The notes under the pieces: model-generated
Database searches by the model: none
The model's input: the letters and a program-made list of their open reading frames with translations, nothing else
What the model was told of the DNA's origin: nothing
Program-made: the position numbers and the translations under genes
Assembly (NCBI GenBank): GCA_030066245.1
Contig: JASJBY010000197.1
Coordinates: forward strand, 1 to 9,548
Length of the DNA stretch: 9,548 nt
DNA from: Gammaproteobacteria bacterium
Lineage (GTDB): Bacteria; Pseudomonadota; Gammaproteobacteria; JAABTG01
Reading direction: 5' to 3'
Shown: positions 1 through 5,879 of the stretch, one piece after another
Layout of the letters: every line of letters starts with the position of its first letter
How positions within the stretch are numbered: the first letter of the stretch is position 1

Positions 1-108
1 CACCGTTCTCAGGGGCCGAGCAGAAGCCGTGACGGACTGTCCTACCGCCACGCCGATGCGTTTAGCCCCGAAATCGAAGGCGAGAAGGACAGCCGGCGCC
101 TTGCTCAT
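1..108 (-). CDS. ruvX: RuvX/YqgF Holliday junction resolvase-like protein, N-terminal part
   Basis: Only the first 36 codons are in the window. The translation begins MSKAPAVLLAFDFGAKRIGV and continues AVGQSVTASARPL. This is the first strand and first acidic residue of the RNase H-like fold of the YqgF/RuvX family (pattern hDhGxKRIGVA). Family members are small proteins of roughly 140-150 residues, implicated as nucleases in processing the 16S rRNA 5' end and proposed as alternative Holliday junction resolvases. The ATG overlaps the yqgE stop in an ATGA, so the two are probably translationally coupled; GAGG lies about 10 nt upstream inside yqgE. yqgE-ruvX adjacency is typical of gammaproteobacteria. 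The rest of the gene and its catalytic residues lie outside the window. Confidence 0.93.
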   Translation of the reverse strand, partial: MSKAPAVLLAFDFGAKRIGVAVGQSVTASARPLRTV

Positions 109-668
109 GCATGTCCAGCCTCACCAGACAGACGGTCGAAGTCGACGCCGACCAGGGCAGCGGCCGCCTGCCAACGCTCCTCGTGGGGCATCTCGAAGAG
201 CACGCTCTCGCTCGCGGGTCCGTGCAGCCAGGCGTTGTCGGCGATCTCTTTCTCCAGCTGTCCCGCACCCCAGCCGGCGTAGCCCAGGGCGATCAGCGTC
301 TTCTCAGGACCCTCGCCGTTGGCGACCGCAACCAGTATGTCCCGCGAGGTGGTTACCGACAGTCCGTTGCCCACGGCTAGCATGGCATCCCATTTTCCCG
401 ACGGCCGGTGAATGACGAAACCGCGCTCCCGCTGCACCGGGCCGCCGTCGAAAATCGGCACGTTCTTCACGCGGTCGGCTGCCACGTCGATATTCATCTG
501 CGTCATGATGTCCCCCAGGTTCAGGTCCATGGGGCGATTGATGACGATACCCATGGCCCCATCTTCGTTGTGCGCGCAGACATACGTGACCGTGTGGTAG
601 AAGTTGGGGTCCGCCAGCGCCGGCATGGCGATGAGAAACTGATTGGTCAGATTGGTCGTCTCGAGCAT
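105..668 (-). CDS. yqgE: YqgE/AlgH family protein (UPF0301)
   Basis: The 187-residue product matches the usual family length. It carries the recognisable blocks FLIAMPALADPNF (residues 11-23), CAHNEDGAMGIVINRPM, FDGGPVQRERGFVIH, and GYAGWGAGQLEKEIADNAWL near residues 130-150. The biochemical role is unknown. The Pseudomonas homologue was named AlgH because of a proposed link to alginate regulation, and the fold is known from structural genomics. The ATG at 668 is supported by the short N-terminus before the conserved FLIAMPAL, but no Shine-Dalgarno sequence precedes it; an extended -10 ends only 5 nt upstream. It sits between tonB (181-bp gap) and ruvX (4-bp overlap). It is probably cytosolic: no signal peptide or membrane segment is visible. 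Confidence 0.96.
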   Translation of the reverse strand: MLETTNLTNQFLIAMPALADPNFYHTVTYVCAHNEDGAMGIVINRPMDLNLGDIMTQMNIDVAADRVKNVPIFDGGPVQRERGFVIHRPSGKWDAMLAVGNGLSVTTSRDILVAVANGEGPEKTLIALGYAGWGAGQLEKEIADNAWLHGPASESVLFEMPHEERWQAAAALVGVDFDRLSGEAGHA

Positions 669-673
669 GGGAA

Positions 674-682
674 ATAGTATCA
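674..682 (-). promoter_or_regulatory. Extended -10 promoter element just upstream of yqgE
   Basis: Read on the minus strand, this is TGATACTAT: a TGN motif directly followed by TACTAT, a 5 of 6 match to TATAAT. No good -35 sits at 16-18 bp; TTGTAA (699-704) and TTGCTT (703-708) are 19 and 23 bp away, so the extended element would have to compensate. Initiation about 6 nt downstream would fall on or next to the A of the yqgE ATG, which would give a leaderless or nearly leaderless message. The assignment rests on sequence pattern alone. Confidence 0.4.
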
Positions 683-849
683 GTACTACCCTGTGAACTT
701 ACAAGCAAGGTACCTGCCGCGTGGCCCCGATACGCCCGGGCCCGAGCGACCCTGGGATAAGGCAAGCGCCCGGGCGTCTGTGCAGGCGCGCTGTTCCCCC
801 GACCGGCCGTGCGCCGGCGGTGGTGGGACTGTCCTTTCTTCCGGGGGCC

Positions 850-1794
850 TTACCGGGCATAGAGCTGATTGCTGCTCAAGAATTGCCAGGTTCGCTCCAA
901 GTGAAGTATATCGGTCTCTTTTCGAATCTCTTTCGGAAACGGTTCGTAGGGCGCACCGAGCTTGACGATGCGGATGGCTGCGTCGTCAAGCACCTTGTGA
1001 CCCGAGGAGCGGCGCAAGACGATGTCTTTGACTGAACCATCCGGTCGTAGTGACACGTCCAGCAGCAGATTCCCGGTGAGCTTCTTGCGACGAGCCTCGT
1101 CGGGATAGTTGAGGTTGCCGACACGCTCCACTTTGGTCCGCCAGGCTTCCATGTACGCAGCATAGGCGTACTCCCGCGTCCGTGCATTCACAAACTTGTG
1201 CCTCGGCCGCTCGGCGTAGGCCTTCAGCTTGCGGTTGATCTCGGCGCTCAGGCTGGCCAACTCCAGGCTGCGTGAGACCAGCGCCGCGGTGCTGACGCTC
1301 TCGGCCACTTCGGGCTGGGGCTTCCGCGCCGCTTCCGGGCTTGGCTGCTGTTCGCTGTTCTCCACCGGATGGGGTTGAGGAGGGGCCGAGTCTAGGGTGG
1401 CGGCCAGAACTGCCTTGCTCGGCGCCAGCGGCTGCTCCGCAGGGGCGGCCGGGGTACTGGGTGGGGCGACCATTGGAATGCTGGCGCGCTGCGATACCAT
1501 CGGTGCCGCCAACGGGGTCATGGGCCGCTCCCGGGCGTCGCTCTCGCCGCCCCCTTCCTGATTGGCCTGAGCCAGATACTCCGCCTCCTCCGGAGATTCT
1601 GCCGAGCGAGTGGGAACTAGAATGATTTCCATGGTGCTGCGGTTGATTCGCGGGCTGTCATCCGGCGAGAAACCCACTCCCAGGATGATCACCACATGGG
1701 CGACGACGGCAAAGAAGGCAGTCAGGCCGAGTCGGTCGCCGGACGAAACGCGTGGCCGGGGGGACGGCAGGGCCCAAGTGGCTGCGGCGGTCAT
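850..1794 (-). CDS. tonB: TonB-family energy transducer
   Basis: This is a 314-residue protein if it starts at the ATG at 1794. It has the three parts of a TonB. A single N-terminal membrane anchor spans about residues 22-42 (LGLTAFFAVVAHVVIILGVGF) and has a histidine (H33) placed like the functionally important His20 of E. coli TonB. A long Pro/Ala/Glu-rich periplasmic linker spans about 85-190. The C-terminal TonB domain has NLNYPDEARRKKLTGNLLLD and a closing AAIRIVKLGAPYEPFP segment. The protein would couple the inner-membrane proton-motive force to outer-membrane receptors, but no exbB or exbD is present here. The position between gshB and yqgE matches my recollection of the P. aeruginosa gshB-tonB3-algH-yqgF order. 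A GTG at 1866 would add 24 residues; neither start has a convincing ribosome site, so the start is uncertain. Confidence 0.9.
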   Translation of the reverse strand: MTAAATWALPSPRPRVSSGDRLGLTAFFAVVAHVVIILGVGFSPDDSPRINRSTMEIILVPTRSAESPEEAEYLAQANQEGGGESDARERPMTPLAAPMVSQRASIPMVAPPSTPAAPAEQPLAPSKAVLAATLDSAPPQPHPVENSEQQPSPEAARKPQPEVAESVSTAALVSRSLELASLSAEINRKLKAYAERPRHKFVNARTREYAYAAYMEAWRTKVERVGNLNYPDEARRKKLTGNLLLDVSLRPDGSVKDIVLRRSSGHKVLDDAAIRIVKLGAPYEPFPKEIRKETDILHLERTWQFLSSNQLYAR

Positions 1795-1950
1795 GAAGGC
1801 GCGATCATCCGCAACCCCGTCGGACAATCGAAGGGGCGCCAGGCGAGGTTTCCGGCCACGCTGCACGCTGCGATGGATCGGCGGACTGCTCCAGGAGCTT
1901 CACTGCCGACTCGGTCCGTTGCGGCACAGACGGTACACGTTGCAGCAGAC

Positions 1951-2904
1951 TCACGGTCCGAGGAGCCGCGCCTCGAGCGTATCCATGAGGCTGCTGGCGA
2001 TGTCGAGGCCGTAGAACCGGTCAAGCTCCCGGATGCAGGTGGGGCTCGTGACGTTGATCTCGGTCAGATAGTCTCCGATAACGTCCAGCCCCACGAACAG
2101 CAGGTCCTTGTTCCTTAGTTGCTCGCTCACCTGGTCGCAGATCCACAGGTCCCTGTCGCTCAAGCGAACGCCCCGTCCCTCTCCGCCGACGGCGAGATTG
2201 CCGCGGGTTTCCCCAGGCGGCGGTACTCGCGCCAGCGCATAGGGTATCGGGTCGCCGTCGATCAGCAGTATGCGCTTGTCGCCGGCTGCTATCTCCGGAA
2301 TGAACCGCTGGGCCATGGTGTAACGGGTATCGTGCAAGGTCATCGTTTCCAGTATCACATTGGTGTTGGGGTCCCCTTTGCGCGCACGGAAGATCGAGGC
2401 GCCTCCCATGCCGCCCAGCGGCTTCAGGATGATATCCTCGTGAACGGCAAGAAACTTCAGTATCTCGCCCCGATTGCGGCTCACGAGGGTAGGCGGACAG
2501 CATTGGGGAAACCAGGCCGTATACAGCTTCTCGTTGGCGTCCCGGAGACTCGCCGGCTTGTTGACTACCAGAGTTCCGGCGGCCTCCGCCCGTTCCAGAA
2601 CGTGGGTGGCGTAGATGTATTCCATATCGACCGGCGGATCCTTACGCATGAGGATCACGTCCAGCTCCCCCAGGGGACGGTGCCAAGGCTTTTGCAAAGC
2701 GAACCAGTCCGAGGGATCGTCCCGCACCGTCAGCGTCTGTCCGCGTGCCTGCGCCTCGCCGTCTTGGAGACGCAGATCACCCAGCTCCATGTACACCAGC
2801 TGCCAGCCTCGGGCCTGGGCCGCCAGGAGCATCGCGAAGGTAGAGTCCTTGGCGATGCTGATAGACCCGATGGGGTCCATGACGACGCCGAGTGTGCGAA
2901 TCAT
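1951..2904 (-). CDS. gshB: Glutathione synthetase
   Basis: This 317-residue enzyme joins gamma-glutamylcysteine and glycine using ATP, the second step of glutathione synthesis, in the cytosol. It resembles E. coli GshB (about 316 aa) end to end: MIRTLGVVMDPIGSISIAKD at the N-terminus, LDVILMRKDPPVDMEYIYAT, NKPASLRDANEKLYTAWF, the ATP-grasp lysine/glycine loop DIILKPLGGMGGASIF (about 155-170), DKRILLIDG, RGNLAVGG, and the metal/substrate end LFVGLDVIGDYLTEINVTSP. The ATG at 2904 reproduces the E. coli N-terminus and has GAGA 7 nt upstream; an in-frame TTG at 2961 would add 19 residues that do not resemble the family. A strong promoter about 125 nt upstream suggests that it heads a gshB-tonB unit. 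Confidence 0.97.
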   Translation of the reverse strand: MIRTLGVVMDPIGSISIAKDSTFAMLLAAQARGWQLVYMELGDLRLQDGEAQARGQTLTVRDDPSDWFALQKPWHRPLGELDVILMRKDPPVDMEYIYATHVLERAEAAGTLVVNKPASLRDANEKLYTAWFPQCCPPTLVSRNRGEILKFLAVHEDIILKPLGGMGGASIFRARKGDPNTNVILETMTLHDTRYTMAQRFIPEIAAGDKRILLIDGDPIPYALARVPPPGETRGNLAVGGEGRGVRLSDRDLWICDQVSEQLRNKDLLFVGLDVIGDYLTEINVTSPTCIRELDRFYGLDIASSLMDTLEARLLGP

Positions 2905-2957
2905 GCCAACGTCTCGCTGAGTCTCCAGTATTTCAGGCAACGTGCCTTTCGAGCCAT
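2901..2957 (-). CDS. Possible 18-codon leader ORF overlapping the gshB start
   Basis: On the minus strand an ATG at 2957 opens a frame encoding MARKARCLKYWRLSETLA. Its TGA stop lies within the ATGA of the gshB start codon. The peptide is basic and holds one Cys codon. No clear Shine-Dalgarno sequence precedes it. The overlap is the arrangement seen in translational coupling, but a frame this short can arise by chance. There is no evidence that it is expressed. Confidence 0.2.
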   Translation of the reverse strand: MARKARCLKYWRLSETLA

Positions 2958-2968
2958 GCAAGCCGCAT
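2933..2968 (-). CDS. Possible 11-codon leader ORF in the gshB 5' UTR
   Basis: On the minus strand an ATG at 2968 encodes MRLAWLERHVA before a TGA. Unlike most nearby starts it has a well-placed ribosome site: AAAGGG (2975-2980) sits 6 nt upstream. It ends 28 nt before the gshB ATG and overlaps the 18-codon frame in another phase. Translation here would affect whether the segment before gshB is single-stranded. It could equally be chance, so conservation in relatives would decide. Confidence 0.25.
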   Translation of the reverse strand: MRLAWLERHVA

Positions 2969-3033
2969 CTGCAGCCCTTTAGACGTGTCGGCCAGTCGGG
3001 CTCGGCTGGGTCACGGGCGTGCTTCCGATGTGG

Positions 3034-3061
3034 ATTATAGTTCCCGCCCGGCCTCTGCCAA
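3034..3061 (-). promoter_or_regulatory. Sigma70-type promoter for gshB
   Basis: On the minus strand, TTGGCA (3056-3061; 5 of 6 to TTGACA) is followed after 16 bp by a perfect TATAAT (3034-3039). This is the best promoter match in the window and lies in the 227-bp gap between trx and gshB. Transcription should start near 3027, giving a leader of about 120 nt before the gshB ATG. It implies that gshB and tonB are transcribed independently of the upstream thioredoxin gene. Confidence 0.72.
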
Positions 3062-3131
3062 CGTGCGTATCAAGGCTTTTCAAGGGTTCAGGGATGTCTG
3101 ACGCGCGTGCCCTTCCGTAGCGCGGCCCTGT

Positions 3132-3620
3132 CTACGCCCCGGCTTCTGCACGCAGGCGCGCCCGGGCGCTGGCAATGGCTGCATCCAGGTACAGACCGAA
3201 AAAATCCACGGTGCCGAGCCCGACCATTCGTTGGGTGAGTTCCCGGCCTCGATGATCCAGAAAAAGAATTGTGGGTGTGACGCTGATGTCGTAGCGATAA
3301 GCCAGGTCTTCCGGCATGGTGGGCTGGCCCCCAACGTCGCGCAGTGCAGTGTAGCTGTCTATCTTGACCTCCCGGATGAGAACCTTGTCCCGGTACTCGC
3401 CGCTACGCTGCATGGGGACAAGAAACTCCTCGCTCAGGCGCGTGCAGTACCGGCAGTAGTCGGCGCTGAACAGCACCAGCATCGGCAGCCCCTTTTCCTC
3501 GGAAAGCCGGGCGTCCCGGGACAAATCCGGGCTGGCAAAGCTGTGCTCGGCCCACGCGGGGTGCAGGCCCAGCACTGCCCCCAGGACAAGAGTCCCCCAG
3601 ATTCTCTCCACTTGGCTCAT
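3132..3620 (-). CDS. Secreted thioredoxin-fold protein (CxxC: CRYC)
   Basis: This is a 162-residue protein from the ATG at 3620. Residues 1-24 look like a signal peptide (hydrophobic IWGTLVLGAVLGL, then PAWA before EH), so it is probably exported to the periplasm. The thioredoxin core follows: LPMLVLFSADYCRYC places the redox pair at Cys56 and Cys59, and SVTPTILFLD carries the cis-proline strand. This resembles the SoxW/thioredoxin-like group rather than DsbA, and it lacks a lipobox. Its partners are unknown; reduction or isomerisation of periplasmic disulfides is likely. GTG 3638 or TTG 3641 would add 6 or 7 residues including an Arg pair, which would strengthen the n-region. AGGA sits only 2 nt from the ATG, so the start is unsettled. 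It lies upstream of gshB and diverges from hemC. Confidence 0.85.
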   Translation of the reverse strand: MSQVERIWGTLVLGAVLGLHPAWAEHSFASPDLSRDARLSEEKGLPMLVLFSADYCRYCTRLSEEFLVPMQRSGEYRDKVLIREVKIDSYTALRDVGGQPTMPEDLAYRYDISVTPTILFLDHRGRELTQRMVGLGTVDFFGLYLDAAIASARARLRAEAGA

Positions 3621-3650
3621 ATTCCTGCGATTTAACACCAACCCAGGTCA

Positions 3651-3680
3651 GCTTGCACACATCCGAGCAGGGATGCAAAC
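3651..3680. repeat. Imperfect inverted repeat GCTTGCA-N16-TGCAAAC
   Basis: GCTTGCA (3651-3657) and TGCAAAC (3674-3680) pair at 6 of 7 positions across 16 bp. The half-site centres are 21 bp apart, the same distance as in the stronger repeat at 3691-3720, and the GCTTGC core is shared. It lies 30 bp upstream of the thioredoxin ATG. It may be a second copy of the same operator, or a coincidence. Confidence 0.3.
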
Positions 3681-3690
3681 TGCCCCTCGG

Positions 3691-3720
3691 AAGGCAAGCG
3701 TGAGGTCGGCGGCTTGCCTT
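3691..3720. promoter_or_regulatory. Perfect 9-bp inverted repeat in the trx-hemC divergent region
   Basis: AAGGCAAGC (3691-3699) and GCTTGCCTT (3712-3720) are exact reverse complements separated by 12 bp, with arm centres 21 bp (two helical turns) apart. That geometry suits a dimeric regulator acting on hemC, trx or both; it could also form an RNA hairpin. No T-run follows on either strand, so it is not a standard terminator. No convincing promoter hexamers for hemC are visible downstream; TATGTT (3745-3750) is the best -10 candidate. Confidence 0.42.
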
Positions 3721-3780
3721 GTGTCGGGTCGACGCTGCCCACCGTATGTTGCGAGGAGAGCCCACCGAGAGACGTTCTGC

Positions 3781-4707
3781 ATGTCCATCATCAGAATCGC
3801 CACCCGCAAGAGTCCGTTGGCCGTGTGGCAGGCGGAGCACGTGGCTTCCCGCCTGCGGGACAGCCATCCCGGCCTGGAAGTGGAGCTGGTCCCCATGAGC
3901 ACTCGGGGTGACAGGATACTGGATGCGCCTTTGGCTCAGGTTGGAGGCAAGGGCCTGTTCGTCAAGGAACTGGAGCAGGGTATGCTGGACGGGCATGCGG
4001 ATATTGCGGTGCATTCCATGAAAGACGTGCCCGTCGAGCTGCCGAAAGGCCTGCACCTGCCCGTGGTTCTTCCCCGGGAGGATCCGCGGGACGCTTTCGT
4101 ATCGGGACGCTATGCCCGCTTTGCAGACTTGCCGGAAGCGGCCTGCGTCGGTACGTCGAGCCTGCGGCGGCAGATGCAGCTTCGCCGCGCGCGTCCCGAC
4201 CTGGTGATCCGCGATCTGCGTGGCAATGTAAACACCCGCCTGGACAAGCTGGACCGGCATGACTACGACGCCATTGTTCTGGCCAGCGCCGGCTTGAAGC
4301 GTCTCGGCATGGCCGGACGTATCGCCGAGTTGTTGGAGCCGGAAGCGATCCTGCCGGCTATCGGCCAGGGCGCCATCGGCATCGAGTGTCGCGAGGACGA
4401 CGAGGCCGTGGAGCGGCTGATAAACGCCCTGGACGACCGGCCCACCCATCTGCGGGTGGAGGCCGAGAGGGCCATGAATGCGCGTCTGGCGGGCGGTTGC
4501 CAGGTGCCGATCGCGGGTTTCGCGGAAATTAGAGGGGACGAGATGCGGCTGAGAGGGATAGTGGGAAGCCCTGACGGAAAGCAGACGGTACAAGGCGAGA
4601 CGGTAGGCCCCCCCGCCCAGGCCGTCGCGCAGGGTACGCGCCTGGCGGAAGAGCTTCTGGCTCAGGGTGCGGGCGAGATTCTGAGCGGGATAGAACACCA
4701 TGGCTGA
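3781..4707 (+). CDS. hemC: Hydroxymethylbilane synthase (porphobilinogen deaminase)
   Basis: This 308-residue enzyme polymerises four porphobilinogens into hydroxymethylbilane in tetrapyrrole synthesis. Diagnostic segments are the N-terminus IRIATRKSPLAVWQAEHV, VGGKGLFVKELE, and HSMKDVP with the catalytic Asp82 (Asp84 in E. coli). GTSSLRRQMQLRRARPDL and LRGNVNTRLDKLD carry the substrate-binding arginines. LAGGCQVPIAGFA has Cys240, the attachment point of the dipyrromethane cofactor (Cys242 in E. coli). The ATG at 3781 is chosen because it matches the family N-terminus and has GAGAGA 8 nt upstream; an ATG at 3673 in the same frame adds 36 residues unlike the family. It overlaps hemD by 8 bp. 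Confidence 0.97.
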   Translation: MSIIRIATRKSPLAVWQAEHVASRLRDSHPGLEVELVPMSTRGDRILDAPLAQVGGKGLFVKELEQGMLDGHADIAVHSMKDVPVELPKGLHLPVVLPREDPRDAFVSGRYARFADLPEAACVGTSSLRRQMQLRRARPDLVIRDLRGNVNTRLDKLDRHDYDAIVLASAGLKRLGMAGRIAELLEPEAILPAIGQGAIGIECREDDEAVERLINALDDRPTHLRVEAERAMNARLAGGCQVPIAGFAEIRGDEMRLRGIVGSPDGKQTVQGETVGPPAQAVAQGTRLAEELLAQGAGEILSGIEHHG

Positions 4708-5527
4708 CGTGGACGAGCGGCCGCCAGGGCCGCTGGCGCAAACGGGCGTTGTTGTGACCCGCCCGGCTAATCAGGCTGCCCATCTCTCAGCGCTCCTGGA
4801 GGCGGCGGGGGCACGGGTGTTCCGGTTTCCCGCCATCGCGATTGTGCCCCCACGCGACACGGATCGCCTGGAGGCCGTGCTGGACCGCCTGGCGCAGTTC
4901 CAGATCGCCGTTTTCGTCAGCGCCAACGCCGTTGACTGGGGTGAGCGATACCTGGATATGTTCGGGGGGTTGCCCGCCAGCCTGAAAGTGGCGGCCGTCG
5001 GGCGAGGCACTGCCAGTGCACTGCAGGAACGCGGCCTGGCGCCAGACCTGGTACCCGCCGAACGCTACGATACCGAGGCGCTGCTGGCCCTGCCCGAGTT
5101 CCAGGAGAGCGCTGTCTCGGGACAGCGCGTGCTCATCTTGAGAGGAGAGGGCGGGCGGGAGCTGCTGGCCGATACGCTGTATGCACGCGGGGCCGAGGTG
5201 GAGTACGCGGAGGTATACCGCCGCGTGCGGCCCGGGATCGATCCGGGAAAGCTTCTCGAGCCGCTGGCCAAGGGGGAAGTCGACGTCATCATCGTGACCA
5301 GCGGCGAGGGTCTGCGCAACCTGCTCGACATGGTGGGCGACGCGGCCCGCCAGTGGCTTTACCACACGCCTCTGCTGGTGGTCAGCGAGCGGCTCGCGGA
5401 TCTCGCTCGGAGCATGGGGTTTCGAGTTGCGCCCATAGTCGCCGCCCGGGCCGGCGACGAGGAGCTGGTCGAGGCTTTGAGTCGGTGGCGCTGCGCGCGC
5501 GCAGATGTTGTTCGAGGAATCCCCTGA
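4700..5527 (+). CDS. hemD: Uroporphyrinogen-III synthase
   Basis: This 275-residue enzyme closes hydroxymethylbilane with inversion of ring D to give uroporphyrinogen III, the branch point to heme, siroheme and cobalamin. The sequence is poorly conserved, as usual for HemD, but shows GVVVTRPANQAAHLSALLEAAGA, FPAIAI, FVSANAVDWG, VAAVGRGTASAL, the VLILRGEGGRELLADTLYARGAEVEYAEVYRR block, IIVTSGEGLRNL, and a closing LLVVSERLADLARSMGF. The two-lobed architecture (about residues 15-50 with 195-260, and 50-190) is implied by family knowledge. Its ATG lies inside the end of hemC (ATGGCTGA overlap), so it is co-transcribed and probably coupled to hemC. hemX and hemY, which often follow in gammaproteobacteria, are absent. 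Confidence 0.95.
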   Translation: MADVDERPPGPLAQTGVVVTRPANQAAHLSALLEAAGARVFRFPAIAIVPPRDTDRLEAVLDRLAQFQIAVFVSANAVDWGERYLDMFGGLPASLKVAAVGRGTASALQERGLAPDLVPAERYDTEALLALPEFQESAVSGQRVLILRGEGGRELLADTLYARGAEVEYAEVYRRVRPGIDPGKLLEPLAKGEVDVIIVTSGEGLRNLLDMVGDAARQWLYHTPLLVVSERLADLARSMGFRVAPIVAARAGDEELVEALSRWRCARADVVRGIP

Positions 5528-5571
5528 GCGTGCCGTGCGCCGCTCGGCAAGGCACATGGAAATACCGGGCG

Positions 5572-5589
5572 CCGGCAAGCGGGTGCCGG
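5572..5589 (+). repeat. Small hairpin upstream of the HPr gene
   Basis: CCGGCA and TGCCGG form a 6-bp perfect stem around a 6-nt loop (AGCGGG). The hairpin ends a few bases before the TGAGGA ribosome site of the HPr gene. It lies in the 73-bp gap after hemD. It may modulate ribosome access or mRNA stability, or be chance in GC-rich DNA. No T-run follows. Confidence 0.25.
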
Positions 5590-5600
5590 GGTGAGGAACT

Positions 5601-5879
5601 ATGACTGCGGTGGTGCGCCGTGACGTAACCATCATCAACAAGCTGGGGCTGCACGCACGGGCGGCTGCCAAGCTCGTCACTCTGGCGGCTGGCTTCGATG
5701 CGGAGATACGCCTGCGGCGTGACGACCGGGAAGTCGACGCCAAGAGCATCATGGGGGTCATGATGCTTGCGGCCGGCAAGGGCACGCGACTGGAGGTTGT
5801 CGCATCGGGACCTGACGCGCAGGTGGCGGTGGAGCAGCTGCAAGCGCTGGTAATGGACCGATTCGGAGAGAGCGAGTGA
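5601..5879 (+). CDS. ptsH: HPr-family phosphocarrier protein
   Basis: This 92-residue protein is the usual HPr length. Enzyme I transfers phosphate from PEP to the active-site His18 in NKLGLHARAAAKL; Arg20 is the conserved neighbour, and the usual Pro after it is Ala, as in many proteobacterial HPr proteins. Ser49, in VDAKSIMGVMML, matches the regulatory serine (Ser46) that HPr kinase modifies in Firmicutes and some proteobacteria. The ATG has TGAGGA just 3 nt upstream. The stop overlaps the start of enzyme I (GTGA), so the two are coupled. It lies 73 bp after hemD on the same strand and may share its transcript. Without an EIIA in view it could serve either a sugar or a regulatory (NPr-like) phosphorelay. 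Confidence 0.93.
   Translation: MTAVVRRDVTIINKLGLHARAAAKLVTLAAGFDAEIRLRRDDREVDAKSIMGVMMLAAGKGTRLEVVASGPDAQVAVEQLQALVMDRFGESE

Noticed and set aside
733..776. Two copies of CGCCCGGGC (733-741 and 767-775) in the tonB-yqgE gap
   Set aside because: These are short, self-complementary GC motifs expected by chance at this composition. No T-run follows them, so they are not called as terminators.
1795..1950. A separate promoter or small gene between gshB and tonB
   Set aside because: No convincing -35/-10 pair or coding frame was seen. The space is explained by the uncertain tonB start (ATG 1794 or GTG 1866).
2119..2982. 287-codon plus-strand open frame opposite gshB
   Set aside because: gshB is certain on the other strand, and this product shows no domain.
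3673..3780. N-terminal extension of hemC to the ATG at 3673
   Set aside because: The extra 36 residues do not resemble HemC. The family N-terminus begins at 3781 with a good GAGAGA site, and the extension would run through the inverted repeat.
3403..4701. 432-codon minus-strand open frame opposite hemC
   Set aside because: The plus strand carries an unmistakable hemC with all catalytic motifs. The antisense frame has no recognisable domain and is a by-product of GC-rich codon use.
5531..5555. Alternative small stems (TGCCG/CGGCA, GTGCC/GGCAC) after hemD as a terminator
   Set aside because: The stems are 5 bp, mutually exclusive and lack a T-tract. There is too little support for a terminator between hemD and the HPr gene.
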